The notes below the pieces were generated by a model. It saw nothing but the letters and a program-made list of their open reading frames with translations, made no database searches and was not told the origin of the DNA. A stretch of DNA of 32,004 bases. Origin: Chloroflexi bacterium ADurb.Bin180 (GTDB taxonomy: Bacteria; Chloroflexota; Anaerolineae; UBA2200). How positions within the stretch are numbered: position 1 is the first letter of the stretch; each line of letters begins with the position of its first letter. The DNA is taken from contig MWCV01000029.1 in the NCBI GenBank assembly GCA_002070215.1, forward strand, positions 1 through 32,004, written 5' to 3'. Shown here in pieces: positions 1 to 7,121 of this stretch. A program made the position numbers and the translations under genes.

Positions 1-84
1 CGCCGATGTATCTGATCCATTGATCCCTCCCATAAGAACTGGAGGAATCTACCACAAATCGTGGGCGGCAAGGCCCCGGCGGCA

Positions 85-141
85 GTTCACTTTTCAATCC
101 AAAATGGTTCACTTTTGAACTGTAAACAGTTCACTTTTCAA
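85..141. repeat. Three 13-bp direct repeats at 22-bp spacing (possible IS21-type element end)
   Basis: GTTCACTTTTCAA occurs at 85-97 and 129-141, with a one-base variant (GTTCACTTTTGAA) at 107-119. The start-to-start distance is exactly 22 bp both times. Repeated GTTCACTTTT-like blocks are typical of the multiply repeated ends of IS21-family elements, so this may be the end of an element whose istAB genes lie left of the window. An operator array for the promoter at 170 is the alternative. No transposase is visible inside the window. Confidence 0.5.
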
Positions 142-169
142 CTTTGGATGACATCGCGTACAGCTGCGC

Positions 170-198
170 TTGACAAATCCTCGACACCGTGCTAATAT
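170..198 (+). promoter_or_regulatory. Sigma70-type promoter of cassette 1
   Basis: TTGACA at 170-175 and TAATAT at 193-198 are separated by 17 bp, predicting transcription from about 205. It lies upstream of the riboswitch-like leader at 378 and of the first ferredoxin gene. The region between about 205 and 377 has no gene that I can support. It holds a short hairpin (AGGCCTG/CAGGCCT, about 317-334) of unknown role. Confidence 0.6.
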
Positions 199-377
199 GG
201 TGGCTGTAAGTATATACATTCGCCCCATGGATCGATCGGTCCGCTGCTTCGCTGGTTGTTGACATCGGGTGCGGGATTTGATACCGCCCGCGGTAGTTGA
301 CACGTAGCAACCTGGAGGCCTGTCCTCAGGCCTTGGTGTAGCATTTGACAACTCGCGCGCTGTGAAAGGACTTCACA

Positions 378-465
378 GCCTCCGATCTCTCTTGTCCCCC
401 AGGGATTTGGGAGACGATAGGGTGTGGGGAGCAATCCCTGCGCCTGCCGCGCTTGCAAAGGAGGC
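378..465 (+). promoter_or_regulatory. Riboswitch-like aptamer A, Moco/Tuco motif candidate
   Basis: An 88-nt element is closed by GCCTCC (378-383) and GGAGGC (460-465). Inside is a stem UCUCUUG/UGGGAGA extended by UCCC/GGGA, then a long stem capped by a GCAA (GNRA) tetraloop, then a conserved 3' segment ending GCAAAGGAG. The leader at 6842-6929 and the minus-strand leader at 21013-21124 share this architecture with compensatory changes. The GNRA-capped stem, and its position before a pterin-cofactor enzyme, fit the molybdenum/tungsten cofactor riboswitch class. That class name comes from memory and context and was not computed. Confidence 0.6.
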
Positions 466-510
466 ATCGCCGGTGGTCTGAGGACCGCCAGTCGGTGGCT
501 CCTCTTTTTT
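459..510 (+). terminator. Intrinsic terminator overlapping aptamer A
   Basis: The 5' arm begins with the aptamer's own 3' P1 strand. AGGAG (459-463) pairs with CTCCT (499-503), 465-469 pairs with 493-497, and a 7-bp hairpin (472-478/483-489, loop TGAG) sits on top. Six T follow (505-510). P1 and the terminator cannot form together, so ligand-stabilised P1 should permit readthrough into the ferredoxin-AOR genes (predicted ON switch). Between 511 and 657 I see only an untranslated leader. Confidence 0.65.
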
Positions 511-657
511 CCCCTCCGACGACCGCGATGCGCACTAGTAATGTACCGAAAGGGGGTGGTTTACCAGCAAGCGAGGCTCAGGTAACACCGGTTCGTCTCA
601 CTTTTCTGCTTTCGAGCTGGCTCGAGACAGGGAAGGATCTCAAGAGGAGAAGAGAGG

Positions 658-1518
658 ATGTCTGATCGAATAACCGAGAAGCTACAGCGGTTGCAGGAGC
701 AGATGCTCGCGGGCACAGTCTCGCGGCGCGATTTCCTGCGCTACGCCACGATGATGGGCGTGACCGTGGGAGCCGCAGAGGCTCTGGCTTCCTGCGCCCC
801 CAAGCCTGCGCCTACGGCAGTGCCTCCAACCAAAGTTCCGCCCACCGCAGCTCCGCCAACAGCCGTTGCACCGACTGCTGTGGCGCCGACTGCCCCGCCC
901 CCGGCTGCGGAGAAAAAGCCGCTGGCCGGCCACATGATTCGTTACAATCCCCAGTTGTGCACTGGCTGCTCGGTCTGTGCGTTTGCCTGTGCCGACAAGT
1001 GGATGACCAAGTACTTCCCCGAAGAGGCCAAGGATACCATCAATCTCGAGTTCTCCCGCATCCGCCCTATGCGCTTTCAGTGGGTGGATATCCTCCAGAA
1101 TTGCCAGTACTGCACATTGATGGAGTGGGCCGAGGGCTCGAACAAGGCGCCGTGCCAGCAGGTTTGCCCTCAGGAAGCCATCCAGGTCGTTCCCGAGGGT
1201 CAGGGTGAACCGACCTTTACCGGCTATGGCTACATGACGGTGGACCGCGATCTGTGCACCGGTCTTGACCTGTGCGGGCGCTGCCTCGAGATCTGCGAGG
1301 ACCAGTTCGGCAGTGGTATCTCGTTTGACCCGATTGAGAAAAAGGCCCAGATCTGCTCGCGTTGCGGCGGTCTGCCGGCCTGTGTGGATGCCTGCCCCGA
1401 GCCAGGTGCCCTCATGTTTGCCCCGCTGCAGACCAATGGTCGCTACTGGGCGAATACCCCCTCGGCGATGGCAGAGATGCTGTTCATGAAGATCTACCAG
1501 AAGAGGAGGACGGTGTGA
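658..1518 (+). CDS. Tat-exported lipoprotein ferredoxin with four [4Fe-4S] clusters (AOR partner 1)
   Basis: This 286-aa iron-sulfur protein is of the DmsB/NrfC/YdhY type and probably carries electrons to or from the AOR encoded next. Seen: a twin-arginine motif S22-R23-R24-D25-F26-L27, a hydrophobic stretch, a lipobox L-A-S-C46, and a Pro/Thr/Ala spacer at about 51-82. Sixteen cluster cysteines follow in four sets: 101/104/107/111, 149/152/166/170, 200/206/209/213 and 233/236/242/246. The start is ATG after a GAGGAGAAGAGAGG purine-rich ribosome site. Its TGA overlaps the next ATG by one base, implying translational coupling. Inferred location is the outer face of the cytoplasmic membrane, lipid anchored. 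Its paralogue is at 7122-7979, where even the ribosome-site region is nearly the same. Confidence 0.85.
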   Translation: MSDRITEKLQRLQEQMLAGTVSRRDFLRYATMMGVTVGAAEALASCAPKPAPTAVPPTKVPPTAAPPTAVAPTAVAPTAPPPAAEKKPLAGHMIRYNPQLCTGCSVCAFACADKWMTKYFPEEAKDTINLEFSRIRPMRFQWVDILQNCQYCTLMEWAEGSNKAPCQQVCPQEAIQVVPEGQGEPTFTGYGYMTVDRDLCTGLDLCGRCLEICEDQFGSGISFDPIEKKAQICSRCGGLPACVDACPEPGALMFAPLQTNGRYWANTPSAMAEMLFMKIYQKRRTV

Positions 1519-3548
1519 TGGCGGAGTTGAAGGGTTACTGGCACAAGATCCTGCGGATCGACCTGTCAAAAGGTACGATCGATACGGTTGTTCCGCCAGA
1601 GGACGTCCTGCGCAAGTACATCGGCGGCTTGACCCTGGGCACGTACTATCTGCTCAAGGAAGGGATCATCGACCCCAAGATCAAACCGTTCGATCCTGAG
1701 AACCTGTGGCAGTTGCTGCTGGGCCCGATGAATGGCTACGGCCCGAACGCGCGGTCCTGCATCGTCACCAAGAGCCCCTACAACTTTTTCGGTTCGGCAA
1801 CTTCAGGCGGCCAGGCTGCGGCCAATCTCAAGTTCGCCGGCTGGGATGGCATCCAGATTGTTGGCAAGGCCAGCAAGCCGGTGTACATCGAGATCATCGA
1901 TGACAATGTCGCGATCAAGGACGCCTCACACGTGTGGGGCAAGGACGCTGAAGAGTCGGAGATGGAGCTGGTGCGCGGCGTGCTCGCGCCCATCGAAAAG
2001 CGCGGCCCGCTGGTGAGCGAAGCGGACATGACGCCTGAATGGGCCGCCATGCGACCGCCCAAGGGCAAGGGCATCGGCCAAAAGCGGCTGGCTTCGGCAT
2101 GGGTAATCGGCACTGGTGGCGAGAATCGCGTCTGGTATTCTAACGTGATTACCGAAGGCGCGCGGGCTCACGGCCGACATGGCACAGGAGCCATTCTCGG
2201 CTCCAAGAACTGCAAAGGCATCGTGGTCCGCGGCACCAAAGGGCAGAAGCTCGCCGATAAGGCTACCTTCCAGAAGCTGCTCAAAGAAATCCAAGATGGC
2301 ATGATGACCAACTATGGCAACCGCTCCTTCGGCACTGCCCGTATCGGCAACCGCACGGCCAACATCGAAGACGCGTTTCCGATTCGGAACTGGCAGTGGG
2401 GCTGCTGGTCAGACCCGACCAACGTCAAAGCGCTGGATGGTCCGTTCATGGATTCCGTGTCGTTCGTCAAGCAGATTGCTTGCCCCGGCTGCGTGATGCA
2501 CTGCATGTACCTGTCGGAAGTGACGAGCAAGGACCCGCTGATGAACGGCACCATCACGGACATGCCGGACTGGGAAGCCATGGGCCAGGTTGGCGGTATG
2601 CTCGGCTACCTGGAACTCGAAGGCAGGACCCCGGAGGATCCTCATGGCGGCGATCACTGGGACATGGCCGAGGCGCTGGCCAAGACGCAGTTTAGCACCT
2701 TCCTGCACGACAACTATGGCCTCGACTATATCGAAGGTGGCTGCAACCTGGCCCTCGTGGCCGAGTTGTACCAGCGCGGTTACATCACCGCGGCCGACCT
2801 GGATGGCATTGCACCCAAGTGGGGCGATGTGCATGCTTTTGATGCCCTGCTGAAAAAGATCGTGCGCCGCGAAGGCATCGGCGACATAATGGCCAACGGC
2901 ACCTGGGAAACGGCCCGGTATTTTGCCGAAAAGACCGGCAAGCCGGAGATCATGAGGTACTCGCAGACCACGCACCGCTACGGCCAACCGGCTCACGGCG
3001 TTCGCGGCATCGACAAAGATGCACTGGAGTACGTGTCGGTAGAGCGCCCGAACGTGCACACGGACGGCGGCGGCGCTGGCTTCCTCAAGGGCGACTATGC
3101 GGCGGCAGCGGCCGACCAGAACGCCAAGTCGGTCGTGGACTCGCTGGTGTACTGCTCCTTTGCCCGCGGTCACTGGACTGGCAAGACGGCGGCGATCCTC
3201 AACGCGGCTACCGGCTGGGACATGAAGGAAGAGGAGCTGGGCCCCGTTGGCGCGCGGTTCTATGCCATGGCCCGCACGTTCAACCTCTACACTCAGGGCA
3301 TCAAGGATCCCAGGAAGGAATGGGACAATCTGATGACCGACCGCTGGTTCGAGGATCCTCTGCCGAACGGCCCCGCCAAGGGCGGTATTGCCTACGGTGG
3401 AGACAAGAACAAGCTCTTGAACCAGGCCCTGCCTGCGTACTGGAAGGCCCGCGGCTGGACCGAGGACAAGGGCGTGCCTACCGCCGATACGCTCAAGGCG
3501 CTGGGCATCGATGACTTCTGCGAACAGTACTCTGGAGCGTTGCGCTAG
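1518..3548 (+). CDS. Aldehyde:ferredoxin oxidoreductase family enzyme 1 (tungstopterin)
   Basis: This 676-aa enzyme has an AOR N-terminal domain (about 5-210) followed by the AOR C-terminal domains. Family members bind a bis-pterin tungsten (or molybdenum) cofactor and one [4Fe-4S] cluster, and oxidise or reduce aldehydes or related acyl groups. Cluster ligands visible are C322-x2-C325-x3-C329 and C546 in DSLVYC. The cofactor-binding stretch GARAHGRHGTGAILGSKN (214-231) is typical. I chose ATG 1518, which overlaps the ferredoxin stop; an upstream in-frame extension to 1362 would run through the ferredoxin gene. There is no signal peptide, so export would require riding with the Tat ferredoxin. 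The substrate cannot be told from sequence. BamB- and YdhV-like roles are alternatives within the family. Confidence 0.85.
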   Translation: MAELKGYWHKILRIDLSKGTIDTVVPPEDVLRKYIGGLTLGTYYLLKEGIIDPKIKPFDPENLWQLLLGPMNGYGPNARSCIVTKSPYNFFGSATSGGQAAANLKFAGWDGIQIVGKASKPVYIEIIDDNVAIKDASHVWGKDAEESEMELVRGVLAPIEKRGPLVSEADMTPEWAAMRPPKGKGIGQKRLASAWVIGTGGENRVWYSNVITEGARAHGRHGTGAILGSKNCKGIVVRGTKGQKLADKATFQKLLKEIQDGMMTNYGNRSFGTARIGNRTANIEDAFPIRNWQWGCWSDPTNVKALDGPFMDSVSFVKQIACPGCVMHCMYLSEVTSKDPLMNGTITDMPDWEAMGQVGGMLGYLELEGRTPEDPHGGDHWDMAEALAKTQFSTFLHDNYGLDYIEGGCNLALVAELYQRGYITAADLDGIAPKWGDVHAFDALLKKIVRREGIGDIMANGTWETARYFAEKTGKPEIMRYSQTTHRYGQPAHGVRGIDKDALEYVSVERPNVHTDGGGAGFLKGDYAAAAADQNAKSVVDSLVYCSFARGHWTGKTAAILNAATGWDMKEEELGPVGARFYAMARTFNLYTQGIKDPRKEWDNLMTDRWFEDPLPNGPAKGGIAYGGDKNKLLNQALPAYWKARGWTEDKGVPTADTLKALGIDDFCEQYSGALR

Positions 3549-3622
3549 CCGGTTCGCTATGGGCGGGGAGGCGCGAGCTCTCCCCGCAGCTACGGCAGAG
3601 CGCTGAGGCCCGAAGCAGCATC

Positions 3623-3668
3623 AAGGCCCCAACCTGATGTTCCTGATCGGGTTGGGGCCTTTGGTTTG
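3623..3668 (+). terminator. Intrinsic terminator after AOR 1
   Basis: AAGGCCCCAACC (3623-3634) pairs with GGTTGGGGCCTT (3650-3661), followed by TTGGTTTGG. It separates the ferredoxin-AOR unit from the ThiF-membrane protein-Rdh unit. The rest of 3549-3777 contains only a possible -10 (TAGAAT, 3705-3710) with a weak -35. Confidence 0.75.
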
Positions 3669-3704
3669 GCGTTGATGTCAGTTTGCAGGATGGTTAAGGT
3701 ACGG

Positions 3705-3710
3705 TAGAAT
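3705..3710 (+). promoter_or_regulatory. Possible -10 element for the ThiF operon
   Basis: TAGAAT lies about 68 bp before the preferred ThiF start, downstream of a terminator, where a promoter is needed. No good -35 is seen at the right distance (TTGCAG at 3683-3688 is poor), so this is tentative. Confidence 0.3.
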
Positions 3711-3777
3711 CGAAAGGAATGGCCTGGGCCTCGACGGCACGTCGTCGGCAAAGGATGTGAAGGGAGGACTGGCGCCG

Positions 3778-4680
3778 GTGAGCTACGAAGACCTCTTTGG
3801 ACGGAACCTTGGCATCTACAGTGTCGAGGAGCAGGAACGCATCAGGAACTCAAAGATGGCGATCATCGGCTGTGGCGGCATCGGGGGCGTGATTGCTCTG
3901 GTCCTGGCGCGGAGTGGGGTGGAGCATTTTGCTCTGGTGGAGAAGGACTGCTACGAGAGGTCCAATATGAACCGGCAGATAGTGTGCTTCTACGACACTA
4001 TCGGGCGCAACAAGGCCGAGTGCGTACGGGATGAGATCCTGCGCATCAACCCACAGGCTGACGTCAAGGTGGATTGCCGGGCCCTCACGGAACACGATAT
4101 CCCGCACCTGGCGGAGATGGGCGACGTGATTCTTCCAGTGATGGATGAGTGGCCGCTCAGCCTGACCTGCCTGGAACAAGTGCGCCAGGTCAAGCCGACG
4201 GTGATGGCTTACCCTGTGGGCGCCTTGGGCCGCGTGTCAGTCTTTACGGCCCAGAGCCCGACAGTGGCCGATTGTCTGGTGATGCCGGCTGGGTTTGGCT
4301 ATCAGCAGCTGGAGGACTATACACATCGTCCCGAGGCTCGCCGGCTGCTGATGTACTATCAGACCGAAGGCGGATGGCGCGAGGATTGGTTTAATGAATG
4401 GACCGAAGGCAGAAAGCCCCACGCTCAAATCGCGCCTATTGTGTGGATTACCTCTTGTCTTGCGGCAATGGAGGCGCTCAAGTTGGTGTCCGGCCGCTGG
4501 AAACCGGTTATCGCGCCCTACTACTGGCACATAACGCCAGAGAGCGCCAGCGTGCGCCGGTTCGGGCTGAGACGGAAGCTTGCCTCGCGGCTGTCGCGTC
4601 ACGAGTGGATGCTGAAGAGACTGTCAACATTGTCGCGCAACAAGACCCTGGTGCGCTGGTTCACCCGACTGATTGACTGA
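3778..4680 (+). CDS. ThiF/MoeB/HesA-family adenylyltransferase (E1-like)
   Basis: About 300 aa. Family members adenylate the C-terminal glycine of a small ubiquitin-like sulfur carrier (ThiS, MoaD) as a first step of thiazole or molybdopterin synthesis, or of related chemistry. Seen: the nucleotide-binding glycine motif GCGGIGG and the acidic/arginine ATP site VEKDCYERSNMNRQ. A C-terminal basic tail ends in WFTRLID. GTG 3778 is preferred because GGGAGG at 3762-3767 is 10 nt before it; GTG 3757 would put the ribosome site inside the gene. It is followed after 15 bp by the membrane protein, so they are co-transcribed. In this setting it may help make the pterin dithiolene for AOR, but no MoaD-like carrier is in the window. 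Cassette 2 lacks a copy. Confidence 0.75.
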   Translation: MSYEDLFGRNLGIYSVEEQERIRNSKMAIIGCGGIGGVIALVLARSGVEHFALVEKDCYERSNMNRQIVCFYDTIGRNKAECVRDEILRINPQADVKVDCRALTEHDIPHLAEMGDVILPVMDEWPLSLTCLEQVRQVKPTVMAYPVGALGRVSVFTAQSPTVADCLVMPAGFGYQQLEDYTHRPEARRLLMYYQTEGGWREDWFNEWTEGRKPHAQIAPIVWITSCLAAMEALKLVSGRWKPVIAPYYWHITPESASVRRFGLRRKLASRLSRHEWMLKRLSTLSRNKTLVRWFTRLID

Positions 4681-4695
4681 GCGGAGGAAAGCGGA

Positions 4696-5202
4696 GTGAA
4701 AGGCAAGCTGGTCTTACCCAACATTCTGGGGCTGGCCGCCGCGGGGATGATGGTTCTTGGCTATCGAGCACCATGGTGGATACTCCGCATGGAAGGATTG
4801 AAGGATGAGAGCTATGTCTTTCCCAACATCATTCGCGGGCCGGTGACAGAGGCGATTGGCTACAGACGCACGCCCCAGATGCAGTACATGGTGGCGGCGC
4901 TGTTCATCTGCATGGGGCTGTGTGTGCTGGGGAGCTTTCTTCCTCGGCGGAAAGCCCGTGTGGCCCTGGTCCTGTCGAGTATCCTCGGATCGCTGGTGCT
5001 GTGGCGTTTCTGGGTGAGGATCGCTGATCTGGCCTCGCGCTTTGAGATGCCGGTTGAGGGCCAGGGTGTGCTGCGCTATTCTGGGTTTGACGTGATGCGT
5101 GTCTGGTCGCGGGTGGGTGACGGGTTGTATCTCATGCTGGGGGGTTGCGGCCTGGCCCTCTTCGCGGCCCTCTTCCATCGCTGGCTGAGGCGGCCGGCCT
5201 GA
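4696..5202 (+). CDS. Small polytopic membrane protein paired with Rdh 1
   Basis: 168 aa with about four hydrophobic segments (roughly 7-24, 66-84, 88-106, 144-162). No known domain is recognised. It is a clear paralogue of the protein at 10162-10701: both carry PW(W)-x-L, FP-x-IIRGP-x-T, a G-Y-(R/K)-(R/K)-T-x-QM motif, and matching hydrophobic patterns. Each copy lies immediately 5' of an Rdh-like gene, the position and presumed job of a membrane anchor such as RdhB. However, it is larger and not recognisably RdhB. GTG start with GGAGG 8 nt upstream. Function as an anchor or quinone-side partner is inference from position only. Confidence 0.7.
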   Translation: MKGKLVLPNILGLAAAGMMVLGYRAPWWILRMEGLKDESYVFPNIIRGPVTEAIGYRRTPQMQYMVAALFICMGLCVLGSFLPRRKARVALVLSSILGSLVLWRFWVRIADLASRFEMPVEGQGVLRYSGFDVMRVWSRVGDGLYLMLGGCGLALFAALFHRWLRRPA

Positions 5203-5253
5203 TCTCTCTCTGGTGCTTGAACCCAATCTCTTTCCAGGAGTTATACCCACATT

Positions 5254-6723
5254 TTGCCCAAGCTGACCAATGAGCTCACCTCCCTCCAGCGCCTGCTGCG
5301 CGAGGGCACACTATCGCGGCGCGACTTTGTGCGTCGGCTGCTCATTCTTGGCGTTTCCGCCGGATCAGCGGAGCTGCTGGCGTCCTGTGCGCCCGCGCAG
5401 CAAGCGCCCGTTTCTCCTGCGACGCCAACGCACCCGCCGCTGCATTCGTCTTACGGTCCCACGCCGACTGACACGCCGTTGTCGGCGGGAGGCAATCTGG
5501 CGCTGGGCGCCACCCCTCCGGCGTACCCAACCTATACACCGGCACCGGAGAGCGCCTACCCTTCTCCCACCGCGACGCCGGTGATGTGGGAAGCGGGCCT
5601 GTGGATGTGTCCGCTGTGCAAGGGGAGGTTTGGGGCCGAGGGTGAGCTGGTCGAGCACCTGCTGAGTGCTCATGTGAGCAAGGTGCCCGGGGTGCGGGTG
5701 GTCGAAGAGCCGACATACCGGCGCTATCTGAATGAAGAGATAGCGCGGTTTGACCAGAGGAACATCATTTTTGCGCGGATGATGTGGGACCGGGAGTACA
5801 TTGCCAGGGCAGGGAGCCAGGCGCAGCGGCAGTGGCGTGAGAGTGGAGAGGAGCTGGCGCAAGGGCGGGCGGTGCGGACAGGTGCGATTTGGGTAGATGA
5901 CAGTGTGGGGAGTCTGGCGCCACAGTACGGCGGGTTTTCTGGCCATGTGCGAGGGTTTGGGGGATTGTACGATTGGGATGATGCGGTAGCGCCTCAGAAG
6001 TCACCCATAGGGACGCCAGAGGAGATGACGGTACGGGTGAAGGAAGCGGCGCGGTATTACGGGGCGGATCTGGTGGGGGTGACGGAGATCAACCCGTTGT
6101 GGGTGTACTCGCACTATTATGATCGGGAGACGGGGGCGTACGGGGAGAACGAGACAGGGTACAAGTACGCGATCATGATTGGGATTGAGATGGACTTTGG
6201 CGGGATCAGGCAGTCACCGGGATGGGGGGCGAGTGCGGCGACGGCGCTGGCGTACTCGGAGATGGGCGAGGTAGTGGCGAAGCTGGCCAAGTACATCAGG
6301 ACGCTGGGGTACGAGGCAGTGCCATCGGGGAACGACACGACGCAGAACATACCGTTGGCGATAGATGCTGGGTTGGGGGAGCTGGGGCGGCTGGGGCTAT
6401 TGCTGACTCCGGAGTACGGGGCGCGGCAGAGGTTATGCAAGGTACTGACGAATCTGCCACTGGTGGCAGACAAGCCGATAGAGTTTGGGATGCAGCGGTT
6501 CTGCGAGACGTGTATGGCGTGTGCGCATGCGTGTCCGGCGAAGGCGATACCGAAGGGGGAGCGGAGTCTGGAGCGGACGTCGATATCGAACCGACCGGGG
6601 ATCAAGCGGTGGCACGTGAATGTAGAGAACTGTTATCTATTCTGGAGGCAGAACGGCGGGGTGGACTGCTCGAACTGTGTAGCGGCGTGTCCGTGGAGCC
6701 AGCAGAACCGTCCCTGGCTGTGA
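5254..6723 (+). CDS. Reductive-dehalogenase-like Tat lipoprotein 1 with C2H2 zinc-finger motif
   Basis: 489 aa. Order: coiled n-region, Tat motif S21-R22-R23-D24-F25, lipobox L-A-S-C45, Pro/Thr/Ala linker (46-110), then C119-x2-C122-x12-H135-x4-H140, a classical C2H2 spacing with F and L at the usual core positions. Next comes an RdhA-type catalytic domain with IEMDFGGIRQSPG (311-323) and DAGLGELGRLGLLLTPEYGA (371-390). Two [4Fe-4S] sites close the protein: C417/C420/C423/C427 and C460/C472/C475/C479. RdhA enzymes use a corrinoid to remove halogens; whether this one does is unproven. The start appears to be TTG 5254 (AGGAG 13 nt upstream, rather far). Bases 5563-6721 are nearly identical to 11036-12194, and codon use changes abruptly there (GGG, AGG, ATA, GTA frequent). 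Confidence 0.8.
   Translation: MPKLTNELTSLQRLLREGTLSRRDFVRRLLILGVSAGSAELLASCAPAQQAPVSPATPTHPPLHSSYGPTPTDTPLSAGGNLALGATPPAYPTYTPAPESAYPSPTATPVMWEAGLWMCPLCKGRFGAEGELVEHLLSAHVSKVPGVRVVEEPTYRRYLNEEIARFDQRNIIFARMMWDREYIARAGSQAQRQWRESGEELAQGRAVRTGAIWVDDSVGSLAPQYGGFSGHVRGFGGLYDWDDAVAPQKSPIGTPEEMTVRVKEAARYYGADLVGVTEINPLWVYSHYYDRETGAYGENETGYKYAIMIGIEMDFGGIRQSPGWGASAATALAYSEMGEVVAKLAKYIRTLGYEAVPSGNDTTQNIPLAIDAGLGELGRLGLLLTPEYGARQRLCKVLTNLPLVADKPIEFGMQRFCETCMACAHACPAKAIPKGERSLERTSISNRPGIKRWHVNVENCYLFWRQNGGVDCSNCVAACPWSQQNRPWL
5563..6721 (+). repeat. Long direct repeat, copy 1 (catalytic part of Rdh 1)
   Basis: 1,159 bp matching 11036-12194 at constant offset 5,473. I found three differences: 5601 G/A (silent), 6628 A/G (Asn to Asp) and 6648 G/A (silent). 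All are near the ends, leaving 1,026 bp with no difference seen. Sequence diverges at once on both flanks. Confidence 0.9.
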
Positions 6724-6758
6724 TGCCCCAGGCCGTCTGGCAAGCGCGACAGCGGCAC

Positions 6759-6787
6759 TTGACAAGTGCCGCGCAAGTTCCTATACT
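6759..6787 (+). promoter_or_regulatory. Sigma70-type promoter of cassette 2
   Basis: TTGACA (6759-6764) and TATACT (6782-6787) are spaced 17 bp apart, giving a start near 6794, about 48 nt before the second riboswitch-like aptamer. Confidence 0.75.
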
Positions 6788-6841
6788 CTGGATAGCGATA
6801 CGATAGAGCGTCTCTAAGAGAGACGAGTCGTGGCGGTAGCG

Positions 6842-6929
6842 GCCTCCGATCCCTTGATTCCCCCGGGGAACCAAGGGACGATAAGGTGCGGAGAGCAATC
6901 TCTACGCCCGCCGTGTTTGCAAAGGAGGC
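6842..6929 (+). promoter_or_regulatory. Riboswitch-like aptamer B, Moco/Tuco motif candidate
   Basis: Also 88 nt, closed by GCCTCC (6842-6847) and GGAGGC (6924-6929). The second stem is CCCUUG/CAAGGG plus UUCCC/GGGAA, different bases from leader A but the same pairing. The third stem is again capped by GCAA (6894-6897). The sequences GACGATA and TTTGCAAAGGAG are conserved. Covariation between the leaders is the main support for a structured RNA. Confidence 0.6.
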
Positions 6930-6972
6930 AGTTCTCCCTCGTGCCAATATGAGGGGAGCTGTTCTCCTTTTT
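6922..6972 (+). terminator. Intrinsic terminator overlapping aptamer B
   Basis: The P1 3' strand AAGGAG (6922-6927) pairs with CTCCTT (6964-6969). An inner stem CTCCCTC (6934-6940) pairs with GAGGGGAG (6951-6958), and T runs follow. As in leader A, closing P1 would block the terminator (predicted ON switch). Bases 6973-7121 are untranslated leader ending in GAGGAGAAGAGAGG. Confidence 0.6.
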
Positions 6973-7121
6973 GTTTTCTGGCACTTTGGCCGAGGGCCTT
7001 GATCCTGACTGAAGGGAGGTGGGAAACAGAAACTGTCGGCGGAGTCCCATTCTCGGTAACCCGAGAGTCCACTCGTTTTGATAGCTCGAGACCGGAGAGG
7101 AATTCGAGAGGAGAAGAGAGG

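Noticed and set aside
259-350. Further TTGACA boxes at 259, 297 and 345 as extra promoters
   Set aside because: None has an acceptable -10 at 16-18 bp, and the last would start transcription inside the aptamer.
682-1569. Long minus-strand open frames opposite ferredoxin and AOR genes (also 2409-3173, 8433-9812, 12235-14070)
   Set aside because: They mirror high-GC coding strands, lack ribosome sites and recognisable motifs, and conflict with well-supported genes.
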